64,000 nt of DNA. It comes from Acidobacteriota bacterium. GTDB lineage: Bacteria; Acidobacteriota; Holophagae; Acanthopleuribacterales; Acanthopleuribacteraceae. The stretch covers positions 100,901-164,900 of the forward strand of contig JASJCB010000005.1 in NCBI GenBank assembly GCA_030066195.1, in the 5' to 3' direction. The translations under genes were made by a program, and so were the position numbers. A model generated the notes under the pieces. The model was given only the letters and a program-made list of their open reading frames with translations. It was not told the origin of the DNA and made no database searches. Positions 1 through 9,400 of this stretch are shown here, one piece after another (the first letter of the stretch is position 1; each line of letters opens with the position of its first letter).

Positions 1-114
1 AGGCCCTCGGATTACTGGGGCAGTTTCGGCTTGTTCGACTGGACAACCCAGGATCAGGCGACGGCTTATAAGTATCAGGCCTTGAGGCCGTTCCTGCGGC
101 AACCGACGCCCTGA
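1..114 (+). CDS. C-terminal end of a secreted hydrolase (partial)
   Basis: An open frame enters from the left edge and stops with TGA at 112-114, giving 37 residues. The peptide is rich in aromatic residues (WGSFGLFDW, then KYQAL and RPFL), a pattern that resembles the C-terminal strand and helix of (beta/alpha)8 glycoside hydrolases. That assignment is a weak inference because the catalytic part lies outside the window. A strong hairpin follows directly, consistent with this being the true 3' end of the gene. Confidence 0.4.
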   Translation, partial: RPSDYWGSFGLFDWTTQDQATAYKYQALRPFLRQPTP

Positions 115-128
115 TCGTCAAACCATCG

Positions 129-154
129 AAGCGGCGCGCGCTTGCGCGCCGCTT
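129..154. terminator. Bidirectional intrinsic terminator between convergent genes
   Basis: A perfect 11-bp GC-rich stem (AAGCGGCGCGC) closes on a GCTT tetraloop. It sits exactly between the end of the plus-strand gene at 114 and the end of the minus-strand gene at 155. There is no long T-run, so termination efficiency is inferred from the stem and the position. Confidence 0.75.
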
Positions 155-1900
155 CTAATCATCGCAATAAACCATTTCCCAACCGTGGAAGACCAATACC
201 GGGCAGATCCATTCGAGATCATCTCCTACCTTGGCCAGTCTTGAGTCTTTTCGGTATTGTGTCAATTGTTCTTTGGCCGTATCCACCTCGGCTTGTAGCA
301 GAGCATCGGTCAGTTCTACTCCGCGTTTGATGTATTTCAATTCGATCAGGTAGCCGTAGCGGATGTCTGGGTAGCCCGCCCGGAACGGTTCCAGGAAAAT
401 GTCACAAAAGCCCTTGTTCAGCGGTTGCTCACTGCCGGTGAGAAAGTAATGCGTGGTGTTGAGATAGGCGAGGAGGAATCCCTGAATGACCTTTTCGCCC
501 TGTATGTAATCGCGAACGGTCGTATACTCCTGTACGGCGTCGGCGAGCAGCCTGAAGAAGGGTTTCCAGTTCCCGAACCAACCCATTTGCTCCAAGGCTT
601 GTTGCAATGCCATGGGATCTACCTTGAAGACGCCGTTGTCCTTGTAGGCATCGCGCAGTTGCCCCCACAAAAGGCTTTCGATGGTTTTGTTCGGGATGCA
701 GAGCAGCGGTTCAGCACGGAAACGTCCGGTGTGGGTGATCAGGCCCAGGTAATACACCAGCGAGATGAAATTTTCGGCATCTTTTAACTCTTCTACCGGG
801 AAACCCATGGCAATGGGCGATGAGATCTCCCGGTTTTCCATAATGGATTTCAGGGTATCGAAATTACCGTTGAGCTTCTTGCCGGCCAAAAGAAGGTGGC
901 GCAATTTACCGTAGTCTATGCGCACGTTCTGGTCGATTAATTGGTCGGGCATGTCTTGGAAAGCAAGTACGGTTTGCACAAAATAGAGGACCATAGCCGG
1001 GTTGAAAACATCTTGTCGGGCTTTCTTGGTGAAGCGATAGCCGCCGAACCAATCCCTTGTCAAATCAAGAACATCGGGCAGCGTCATGTTAAGGACTTCC
1101 GCGATGCGGTAGGTATTCAAAAGATCGGCGACTTCATCTTCGGTGAAACCGGCGACTGCTTGCAGCGCGGGGTAGAGGCTGACCTGGGTACCGATGTTGA
1201 ATCCGCTGGTGACATCATCCATGGTGACCGGCGAGACCCCCGTGATAAACAAGCGCTCCAGGCCGGAATCCGTCATGCCCGCGGCGCCCTTGAGCACGTT
1301 GAAGAAAAAGCGAAAGAACCCGGCGCCATGGGTGATATCATGGTAGCTACCCTTTCCATAAGTGCTTAGAATGGTATTGGTGAAGTTGTCGTACTCATCG
1401 ATGATGATATAGAGTCTGTGTTGGTTCAGGCGGCAGTACTCGAAGAGCGTGCTTAAACGGTCACCGGCAGTTTTCATCTTCTCGACAGCATATCTAAAGG
1501 TCTCGTCAAAGGCATCTTCATAGCGCCTGAGGAAGCTGTTGAACATGGTTGTGGTGTATTGCTCGAACGAGGCTTCCACCCGTTCGGTTTCGGGCCTCAC
1601 CTCTGAGAAATTGAAGGCCAGAACCATGTATTGATTCTTTTCCGGGGTAGGATTCGATCCAATCCATGAATCGCCGAATAGGTTTTCGAAGCGATCCGCA
1701 AAGTTACGGTCGTAATAGGCGGCCAGGGTAGATACCATTAAAGATTTCCCCGATCGCCTGGGTCTGAGAAAGAAGAGGAACCGGCCCGCTTTTTCCAGTT
1801 CAGCGATAAATCGTGTCTTATCCACATAAGCCATGTTCTTTGCGCGAATACGCGTATAGTCAGCCACGCCGTAAGGAATCTCAGGCATCTGTTCGCTCAT
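155..1900 (-). CDS. AAA-ATPase-like / PD-(D/E)XK nuclease family protein
   Basis: The 581-residue protein has the architecture of the AAA-ATPase-like (PF09820) plus C-terminal PD-(D/E)XK (PF08011) family. The N-terminus carries the family opening IPYGVADY and YVDKT. A P-loop variant RPRRSGKSL follows near residue 45, and a Walker B-like IIIDEYDNF near 170. The C-terminus contains a nuclease-like strand YLIELKYIK, the E-x-K of the fold. Family members often occur in many copies per genome in Bacteroidetes, Fusobacteria and some Acidobacteria; their role is unsettled, with mobile or conflict-related functions proposed. The start is ATG with a GGGGG tract just upstream and a GTTAGAAT -10-like element at 1931-1938. 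No partner gene is adjacent. GC content looks lower than in neighbouring metabolic genes, which would fit acquisition. Confidence 0.85.
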   Translation of the reverse strand: MSEQMPEIPYGVADYTRIRAKNMAYVDKTRFIAELEKAGRFLFFLRPRRSGKSLMVSTLAAYYDRNFADRFENLFGDSWIGSNPTPEKNQYMVLAFNFSEVRPETERVEASFEQYTTTMFNSFLRRYEDAFDETFRYAVEKMKTAGDRLSTLFEYCRLNQHRLYIIIDEYDNFTNTILSTYGKGSYHDITHGAGFFRFFFNVLKGAAGMTDSGLERLFITGVSPVTMDDVTSGFNIGTQVSLYPALQAVAGFTEDEVADLLNTYRIAEVLNMTLPDVLDLTRDWFGGYRFTKKARQDVFNPAMVLYFVQTVLAFQDMPDQLIDQNVRIDYGKLRHLLLAGKKLNGNFDTLKSIMENREISSPIAMGFPVEELKDAENFISLVYYLGLITHTGRFRAEPLLCIPNKTIESLLWGQLRDAYKDNGVFKVDPMALQQALEQMGWFGNWKPFFRLLADAVQEYTTVRDYIQGEKVIQGFLLAYLNTTHYFLTGSEQPLNKGFCDIFLEPFRAGYPDIRYGYLIELKYIKRGVELTDALLQAEVDTAKEQLTQYRKDSRLAKVGDDLEWICPVLVFHGWEMVYCDD

Positions 1901-2041
1901 ATAACCCCCGATAAACCGGTAGCTTGCTTTATTCTAACAGCAGTGCGGGGTAATTGGAGCAAATCCGCGGCAATGCCGGGGAAAGATGAGACGAGTCGCC
2001 GTCAGGTCTCCGGCTGTAACCTCTCTTTTCCGAGTTCGGTG

Positions 2042-2704
2042 TTAATCGATGATCTTGCCGTCCAGCAGCTTTACCTTGCGTTGGGCGCGGTCCGCGTAGC
2101 GGGGGTCGTGGGTGACCATGCAGATGGTGGCGCCCTCCCCGTGGAGTTGATTCAGCAGGTCCATGACCACGTCGCCGTTTGCCGAGTCAAGGTTTCCGGT
2201 GGGTTCGTCCGCCAGCAGGATCTTGGGGCTGCCCACTACCGCGCGCGCCACCGCGATGCGTTGTTGCTGGCCGCCCGACAATTGCGTGGGGTAGTGATTG
2301 CGCCGGTGTTCCATGTCCATTTTTTCCAGAACCCCGGCCACCCGTTCGCGTGCTTCCTCGCCCTTGATGCCGCGGTAGACCAGGGGGAGTTCGATGTTCT
2401 CGAATACGGTAAGGTTTTCGATCAGATTGAAGCTCTGGAAGATGAAGCCGATGTCGCGGTTACGCACCTTGGTCCGTTCGGCCCGGCTCAACTTATCCAC
2501 CGATTGACCGTCCAGCCGGTATTCTCCGCCGGAGGGCGTGTCCAACAGGCCCAGCAGCGACAGCAGGGTGGTCTTGCCGCAACCGGACGGCCCGTTCACC
2601 GAAACGAACTCGCCCTTGGCAACGGCCAGGTCGATGCCGGACAGGGCGTGGGTCTCCATCTCTTCGGTGTGATAGACCTTGCTGAGCTTTTCCAGATGAA
2701 TCAA
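2042..2704 (-). CDS. MacB/LolD-type ABC transporter ATP-binding protein
   Basis: The 220-residue protein is a complete ABC ATPase of the MacB/LolD/FtsE group. It has Walker A GPSGCGKTT, Q-loop, the signature LSGGQQQR, Walker B ILLADEPTGNLD and the H-loop MVTHD. The DEPTGNLD string is typical of this group, which powers mechanotransmission permeases that export lipoproteins, peptides or macrolides. It follows the periplasmic adaptor gene by 13 bp and is surely co-transcribed. The expected FtsX/MacB-family permease is not encoded next to it: the next gene downstream is the unrelated AAA/PD-(D/E)XK protein. The cognate permease must therefore be elsewhere or lost. Confidence 0.93.
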   Translation of the reverse strand: MIHLEKLSKVYHTEEMETHALSGIDLAVAKGEFVSVNGPSGCGKTTLLSLLGLLDTPSGGEYRLDGQSVDKLSRAERTKVRNRDIGFIFQSFNLIENLTVFENIELPLVYRGIKGEEARERVAGVLEKMDMEHRRNHYPTQLSGGQQQRIAVARAVVGSPKILLADEPTGNLDSANGDVVMDLLNQLHGEGATICMVTHDPRYADRAQRKVKLLDGKIID

Positions 2705-2717
2705 TAATGCCTCCCGA

Positions 2718-4025
2718 TTATTGCACGGCGATGCGTTCGCTGTTGTTATAGGCGCTGGTGTCGGAAAGGATGATGCGATCGCCCTCTGCCAGTCCCGCGA
2801 CGATTTCGATGGTCGTTACCGACTGGCGTCCGAAGCGCACCAGCGTGCGCACCGCCTGGCTGCCGTCCGACGCCAGTTTGAAAACCTGGGCGTCGGCATT
2901 GCCGCGAGCGTGAACCGGCTTATCCACATATAGGGTGTCGGGGATACGCTCTATTTCGATAATCCCCTCTACAGCCAGGTCGGGTCTGGCGATCTTGGGC
3001 AGCGGGCCTTCCAGTGCCATGTCCACGGAAACCATGCCGTCCTTCACGGTGGGGTCGATACGCGAGATTCTGGCGGGTATTTCGCCGGAATGGGTATCCA
3101 CGATGCAGATCAATCCGGGCTGTAAGTCGCGTGTACGGCTCTGCGGAACACGGATCACGGCTTTCAGGCGGGTTGTGTCGGCGATTCTGGCCAGGACGGC
3201 GCCGGCCTCAACCCGTTGACCTATTTCCAGGGGGAGTTCTTGAAGGATTCCGGCAATGTCGGCGCGAATCTGCAAGCCCTCGGCGCGATCGTTTTTCAAG
3301 CGGGCAGCATCTTCCAGTTGAGCCACACGCGCTTGCTTGCTTTGAAGCTGTGTGGAGACGGACGCTTCGATCTTCTGTAATTGTTGCTTTTCCAATTCCA
3401 TCAGGCCGGCCAGTGACCTGGCTTTCATTTCCGAGATCCTGGCGTCCAGGTCGGGATGCAGGCCCCTGCTCTGAAGGGCGCGATCCCGCTCGGCGACCAG
3501 TTTAGCCACCTCGTAATCCGTACGCGCTCTCGCCAGCGCCGCCTTGCGATCCAGGATGCGCTGCTCCAATTGGAAACGCAACTCCTCCAGTTCCGCACGA
3601 GCGGCCTGTACCCGGCTCTCCGCCTCGCGCGCCTCGAACTCCAAATCGGGATTGGCCAGGGTGAGGATGGGCGTCCCGGGCTGGACCGAGGCGCCGGGCT
3701 CCAGATGCAACGCGGCCACCAAACCTGAGTTGGCGGCGGTAAGCCAGCGGTTCTCCTCGGGGACCAGTGTACCGTTGCCGCGCACCCGGCGCAGCATTTC
3801 CCCACGTTTCACGGTGCCGTCCCAGATCGCGCTTTCGGCGATGGTGGGCAGGGCCGGCTTGATGGCCATGGCCATGAAAATGAACAGAGACAATAGAATT
3901 ACCGCTGAGCCGGCCATAAATACTTTGCGGTTCTTCTGTTTGTTGCGCTGTTCCGGTGTTTTCAACACGTCCAAGGGGTCACTTCCGCGGCGGCCGCGAG
4001 GCACACCAAAAAGATCGGCTCCCAA
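2718..4025 (-). CDS. HlyD/MacA-like periplasmic adaptor (membrane fusion) protein
   Basis: The 435-residue protein has a short cytoplasmic N-terminus, one transmembrane helix at about residues 36-56, a barrel-sandwich/lipoyl half-motif, a long coiled-coil hairpin (about 130-240, rich in E, A, R and L heptads), the returning lipoyl half and beta-barrel domains. This is the standard layout of membrane-fusion adaptors that link an inner-membrane ABC transporter to an outer-membrane channel. It is transcribed just upstream of the MacB-like ATPase. No outer-membrane TolC gene or permease is nearby. The N-terminal 30 residues before the membrane helix are longer than usual, so an internal start cannot be excluded. 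Confidence 0.87.
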   Translation of the reverse strand: MGADLFGVPRGRRGSDPLDVLKTPEQRNKQKNRKVFMAGSAVILLSLFIFMAMAIKPALPTIAESAIWDGTVKRGEMLRRVRGNGTLVPEENRWLTAANSGLVAALHLEPGASVQPGTPILTLANPDLEFEAREAESRVQAARAELEELRFQLEQRILDRKAALARARTDYEVAKLVAERDRALQSRGLHPDLDARISEMKARSLAGLMELEKQQLQKIEASVSTQLQSKQARVAQLEDAARLKNDRAEGLQIRADIAGILQELPLEIGQRVEAGAVLARIADTTRLKAVIRVPQSRTRDLQPGLICIVDTHSGEIPARISRIDPTVKDGMVSVDMALEGPLPKIARPDLAVEGIIEIERIPDTLYVDKPVHARGNADAQVFKLASDGSQAVRTLVRFGRQSVTTIEIVAGLAEGDRIILSDTSAYNNSERIAVQ

Positions 4026-4054
4026 AGCTTAGCAGATCACCCGCGTAATGGGTT

Positions 4055-4089
4055 GAAAAAACCGTGCCTGGAGCCAATTCCATCCAGGC
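4055..4089 (-). terminator. Intrinsic terminator downstream of the DyP peroxidase gene
   Basis: Read on the minus strand, a GCCTGG/CCAGGC stem (4066-4089) is followed by ACGG and a run of six T. It lies between the stop of the peroxidase gene (4114) and the start of the adaptor gene (4025), which separates the two transcription units. Confidence 0.75.
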
Positions 4090-4113
4090 GGAAAGAAACG
4101 TTTCCCGCGTTGA

Positions 4114-5031
4114 TCACCCGGTTGGATTTTGCAGGAAGGAAACTGGCGGCGCAAAGAACGACATGCCGCTGACGGCACTGGTGTAGTTCATCAAATGGTC
4201 CCTGTTCCCCTGCTCGTCGCCCTCGACCATGCTGCGCAACATCGAGGTGAAGTTCTCGGGTGTTGCGGCGTAAGCCATAAAAAACAACCCGGACTCGGTC
4301 ACGGCGCCGTAGGGCATGCTGTGGCGCAGGATCTCGATGGACTTGCCGTCGGCGTCCTTCAAGCTGGTGCGCAGGGTATGCGCGTGCGGCGACTTGTCAG
4401 CGCGGGCAAACTCGATATTATCTACCTTGGTGCGCCCGATAACCCGTTCCTGCTCCTTAACCTCCAACTGGTTCCACTTTTCCAGATCGTGCACGAAACG
4501 CTGGGCGTGCAGGTAACTGCCGCCGTTGAAAGGCCCGTCGTCGCTGACCAGGGCCACCCCGGGGCGGTCTTCGCCTTGAGGGTTCTCGGTGCCGTCGACA
4601 AAGCCGATCAGGTCCCGGGAGTCCATATAGCGAAACCCGAGGACTTCCTCGACAACCGCCATATCCTGAGCCAATCGCGCATAAATACGTCGCCCCGACT
4701 CAAAAGTCAGGTCCCGGCGGGCAGAATGGATGTGAAACAAAAGGTCGGCCGGAGTGTCGGGCATATGCAGTGAGTCCCGGCCCATTTCGGGAAAAGGTTT
4801 CAGGTGCGCGGGCCTGGCCCGGGGATAGAGGTCGTCCCATATTTTGTCGCCCACGGCAACCACGGCATGAAGCTCAGCCGAGGGATCGAGAGCGGCAATT
4901 TCGGCGTTCAATTCTGACACTTCACCGAGTGCTTCGGCGATGCGGGTAGGATCGGCCCCGGATCGACGATCGAGGATTAGGAATAACGCATGTACGTTGG
5001 CTTCCGCGCAAATACCGGCTTGTGGGCTCAT
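4114..5031 (-). CDS. Dyp-type (YfeX-like) haem peroxidase
   Basis: The protein is about 305 residues, the usual length of P/B-class dye-decolorising peroxidases. It contains the diagnostic GFVDGTENP motif, whose Asp is the distal catalytic acid, a proximal-haem His in EILRHSMPYG, and the C-terminal block MLRSMVEGDEQGNRDHLMNY typical of YfeX-like enzymes. No signal or Tat motif is present, so it is probably cytoplasmic. An in-frame TTG lies three codons upstream at 5040, but the ATG at 5031 is preferred because GGAG lies about 10 nt before it and family members begin with MSxxQ-like sequence. A -10-like GTTAGAATATAAT (5067-5079, minus strand) lies upstream. The gene is monocistronic, with its own terminator. 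Confidence 0.93.
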   Translation of the reverse strand: MSPQAGICAEANVHALFLILDRRSGADPTRIAEALGEVSELNAEIAALDPSAELHAVVAVGDKIWDDLYPRARPAHLKPFPEMGRDSLHMPDTPADLLFHIHSARRDLTFESGRRIYARLAQDMAVVEEVLGFRYMDSRDLIGFVDGTENPQGEDRPGVALVSDDGPFNGGSYLHAQRFVHDLEKWNQLEVKEQERVIGRTKVDNIEFARADKSPHAHTLRTSLKDADGKSIEILRHSMPYGAVTESGLFFMAYAATPENFTSMLRSMVEGDEQGNRDHLMNYTSAVSGMSFFAPPVSFLQNPTG

Positions 5032-5308
5032 GGCAAACAACTCCGCAAGGTTTGAATCTGAAGGCGATTATATTCTAACCCAACCCGGATCAGGTTCCCA
5101 GTGTCGGGTTTTCGATTCGCGAAACGGGGAACATGTCTCCGAGCGACTGACCATTAATGATTCACGAAGAATCGCCGTTGAGTCGATTAGCGGGTGGAAT
5201 TTAGGGTCCCGCCCGTCAAAAACGAGTCGCCGGCCCGATCCAAACTATGACTTTGGAGAATTACCGCTATAATAAGCTCGTTATAGATAGGATGGAGGAT
5301 TTCGCTTC

Positions 5309-6340
5309 ATGGGTGAAAAAATACGTGTTGTACAAGTTGGCTGCGGCCTCATGGGTCCGATCCTGCTGGGTTACCTGCAGGAAAAGGGCGCCGAAATTGC
5401 CGCCGTAATCGATCGCAATCCCGCTCGCTGCGGCAAAAAGGTGGATGAGGTACTCTCGTTACAAAAACCCACCGGCCTGACGTTTGAACATCCCGACAAG
5501 GCGGAGGAAATCTTCCGGGCATCCAACGCCGATGTGGTGATCATGGCCACGCGCACCAAAATGAGCGATATGGCCGATATCATGCGCACCGCCGCCAAAT
5601 GCGGCATCAACTGCATTACCCTGGGTGAGGAAGCCTTCTACCCCTGGAATACCTCGCCGGAAATCACGCGGGAACTGGACGAACTGGCCAAGGCCGGCAA
5701 CTGCACCATCACCGGCACGGGCTTCCAGGAAATCTTTTGCGGTTACCTGGTGCTGGCCGCTTGCGCATCTGTTCAACGCGTGGACCGTTTGGAGGGCCTG
5801 CTGCTCTACAACGTGGACCACTATGGATCGGCCCTGATCGAGCATCACGGCGTCGGTCTGGATATGGACACATTCAATGAAAAGATCACCTCCACCACTT
5901 CCGAAATCCCCGAGGAGCCGTCATACGCCTGGGCCTATAACGAATGGATCTGCTCGAACCTGGGCCTGACCATTACTTCCATGACCCAAAGCTTTAAGCC
6001 GGTTACCCAAGAGGTCGCGGTCACCAGCAAAACCCTCGAGCTGGAGATTCCCGCCGGACAACCCGCCGGTCTGGAAGCGCGCGTGATTACCGAAACCAAA
6101 GAGGGACTGACCATCGACAGCCGTTGTGTCGGTAAGTTGTTTACCGAGAGTGAGGATGACCTTACCGAATGGCGCGTGGTCGGCGAGCCGAACACAACCG
6201 TCTCGGTACCGAAACCGGGCACACCGTTTCACTCCTGCGCCAGCTTGATCAACCGAATCCCCGATTTAATCGAAGCCCCCGCCGGATTTAGAACCACCGA
6301 GACGCTGGGTATGGCCAAATATTGGATTCCCGGACATTGA
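5309..6340 (+). CDS. DapB / 2,4-diaminopentanoate dehydrogenase-like NAD(P)-dependent oxidoreductase
   Basis: The 343-residue protein opens with a Rossmann dinucleotide fold (VVQVGCGLMGPILLGYL, then IAAVIDRNP). A segment GINCITLGEEAFYPW matches the family that includes dihydrodipicolinate reductase N-domains and 2,4-diaminopentanoate dehydrogenase (amine dehydrogenases acting on small diamines). The C-terminal domain is the substrate/dimerisation half and lacks the DapB HHRxK-type signature, so lysine biosynthesis is unlikely. GGAGG sits about 10 nt before the ATG, and a TATAAT -10 element is visible at 5268-5273. No other amino-acid catabolic gene is adjacent, so the substrate is unknown. 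Confidence 0.75.
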   Translation: MGEKIRVVQVGCGLMGPILLGYLQEKGAEIAAVIDRNPARCGKKVDEVLSLQKPTGLTFEHPDKAEEIFRASNADVVIMATRTKMSDMADIMRTAAKCGINCITLGEEAFYPWNTSPEITRELDELAKAGNCTITGTGFQEIFCGYLVLAACASVQRVDRLEGLLLYNVDHYGSALIEHHGVGLDMDTFNEKITSTTSEIPEEPSYAWAYNEWICSNLGLTITSMTQSFKPVTQEVAVTSKTLELEIPAGQPAGLEARVITETKEGLTIDSRCVGKLFTESEDDLTEWRVVGEPNTTVSVPKPGTPFHSCASLINRIPDLIEAPAGFRTTETLGMAKYWIPGH

Positions 6341-6345
6341 GAAAC

Positions 6346-6388
6346 CCGGCGTTCCCATGTGACGTCTTATGCGTGACGGGAACGCCGG
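6346..6388 (+). other. Stable mRNA hairpin between the oxidoreductase and giant kinase genes
   Basis: An 11-bp perfect stem (CCGGCGTTCCC with its complement) with a 21-nt loop follows the oxidoreductase stop. There is no T-run, so it may be a rho-assisted 3' end or a leader structure for the kinase gene, whose ATG is 28 nt further on. Confidence 0.5.
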
Positions 6389-6415
6389 AGATGTCCGGAT
6401 CTCTTCGGAGCCTTC

Positions 6416-9400
6416 ATGCAACTCAGCTTTCCCGATATCGAGGTCAAGGAAGAAATCGCCAGATCCAACAGCAGCGTCGTCCTTTTCGGTCACCGGAATG
6501 ACGACGGCCTGCCCGTGGTCGTCAAGGTTCTCAACAGCGATTATCCTTCCACCCAGCAGATCGCTCGATTCAAATACGAGTATAAGCTGGCTCGAAAACT
6601 GGAAGCGCCGGGCCTGGTCCATGTCCACGAGTTGCGCAAGCACGGCAATACCCTGGCCATTCTTCAAGACTACGGCGGCGTGGACCTCAACCGCTTTCCC
6701 GAGGTTCCGCTGCCGTTGGACCTGTTCTTCCAGATTGCCCGCGATGTGACGCAAACCATCGCCAGGTTGCATTCCGGGGGGATTATTCATAAGGATATCA
6801 ACCCGCGCAATATCCTGTGGGACGAAAGCACCCGCCGGGCCCATATCATCGACTTCGGTATTTCCACCGAACTGACGCGCGAGCGCCAGAAAGCAGCTCA
6901 GGCTCAAGAGTTGCTGGGCACCCTGCCCTATATCTCGCCCGAGCAGACCGGCCGCATCAATTGCGAACTGGACTATCGCACCGATTTCTATTCGTTGGGG
7001 GTAACCTTTTACCAGTTGTTGACCGGTGCGTTGCCGTTCTCCGCCCGCGACGCCATGGGTTGGGTCCACTGCCACATCGCCAAGCACCCCACCGATCCGC
7101 GCAAGTTGCGCATGGACCTACCCGACGTTCTGGCCAATATTCTGTTGAAGCTGATGTCCAAGGATCCGGAAGCCCGTTACCAGAGCGCCCAGGGCCTGCT
7201 GGAGGACCTGAAGCTCTGTGCCGCTCAATGGAGGGACGGCGGGGTGATCGTTCCTTTTGAACTGGGCCGGCGCGACATTCGGGAACGCTTCAGCATCCCG
7301 GATAAGCTCTACGGCCGCGAGAAGGAACTGGAGAGGATTCTCACCTGCTTTGCACGCGTGGCTCGCGGCGGTCGCGAAATGATTTCGGTGGGCGGTTATT
7401 CCGGTGTCGGCAAGTCCTCCCTGATCAACGAGGTGCACCGGCCCATCGTGGAGAAACGCGGTTACTTCATCGAGGGCAAGTTCGACCAGTACCAACGCAA
7501 CCTGCCCTATCGCGCACTGATCCAGGCCTTCGGCGGGTTTATCGACCAACTGCTCAATGAGCCCCGGGAACAGCAGGACCGCTGGCGCTATATCATCACG
7601 GATCGGTTGGGACTGAATACCGGCCTGATGACCGACCTCTTCCCCAGGCTGGAGAACCTGGTCGGCGAGCAGGCCCCCGTCCCCGACCTGAATCCCATGG
7701 AGGCCCAAAACCGCTTCCTGAATACCTTCCGCCACTTCGTCGGCTGTTTCGCCCACGAGGAACACCCCATCGTGCTCTTCCTGGACGACGTGCAGTGGGC
7801 CGACATTCCCAGCCTGAAACTGGTGGAAGGTTTGATGGATTCCACCGAACTGACTCACCTGCTGGTGATCGTGGCCTACCGCGATAACGAGGTCGACGAC
7901 GGACATCCTTTGATGCACACCCTGCACCGCGTGGAAAACCTGGGGTCCCTGCGCTGGATCAATATCGAGCCCTTACGCGAAACCTCGGTCAAGGACATCG
8001 TGGCCGATACCTTGCGTTGTCCCAGGGATGAATGCGAGACCCTGGCTCAGACCGTGTTCCAGAAGACCGGCGGCAACCCTTTCTTTATCAACGAATTGTT
8101 GAAGAACCTGTATCGCGAGGGCTGTCTGACGTTCAACCCGGACCGGGGTTGCTGGACCTGGCAGGAAGACGCCGTGGAAAGCGTCATGGTCAGCGGCGAC
8201 GTGGTGACCTTCATGATCAGCCGCCTGCGGAAACTACCGGAGACCACCCAAAACAGCCTGAAGACAGGCGCCTGCATGGGCAACATCTTCGACCTAAGCA
8301 CACTGACCATGATCCTCGACCAGTCGCCGGTAGAAACCGCCGCTACCCTCTGGCCCGCGGTCAAGGAAGGCATCTTGCTGCCGCTTTCGGAGAAATACCG
8401 GCTGGTGACCGAACAGGTGGTGCAGGGCATCACCAAGGAAGTTCACGATTTCGGCGTGCGCTACCGCTTTCAGCACGACCGCGTGCAACAGGCTGCCTAT
8501 GCCTTGATTGAACCGCGATACCTGCCCAAGACCCATCTTCACATCGGTCGCCGCATCCAGTCGAATACCCCCAACGAAAAGATGGACGACAATGTCATCG
8601 ATATCGTACGCCACCTCAACGAGGGCCGTAATCTGATCAAGGGCGTTAAGGAAAAACTGGACCTTGCCAGACTGAACCTGACCGCGGCAAGCAAAGCCCG
8701 GGCTTCAATGGCCTTCGAACCGGCACTCAGTTACCTGGGAATCGGCCAGAACCTGCTGCCCGAGAATGCATGGGAAAGACACTATGAACTGACCTTCGAC
8801 ATCTACCGGGATCACGCCGAAACCTCCTACTTGTGCGGCGCGCCCGAGCAAGCGCGAGACGAATGCGAATTCCTTTTGAAGAAGGTACGCACCGACCTGC
8901 AACGGGCCGAGATATGCCGCACCCTATTGGCGCTGTATTACTTCAACGGCTATCTGCAAGAGGGCATCGACGCGGGCCTGAAGGGACTGCGGGCCCTGGG
9001 GATCGATATCGATCCCAATCCTACCGACGAGGCCGTGATGGCCGCCGAACTGGCCCTGCGCGACGCCATCGGCGACCGGCCCATCGAGACCCTGCTCGAC
9101 CTGCCGGAACTGACGGACCCGCAGATCGAACTGACCCTGCGCATCCTCATGGAACTGTGGACACCGGCCTATGAAATGGCCCAAGAGAACCTTTGGGTCC
9201 TGTTCATGCTCACCCTGGCCGAGCTTTCCGTTCGCTACGGCAACAGCCCCACTTCGGCCTTCGCCTACCTGTTCTACGGCATGATCCTCATCTGTCGCGG
9301 CGAACTGGCGTCCGGCAACGAGTTCGGTGAGCTGAGCCTGAAACTGAACGCCCATTTCAACAGCCTGGAACTGCGTTATAAAATCGTGATGATGCACACC

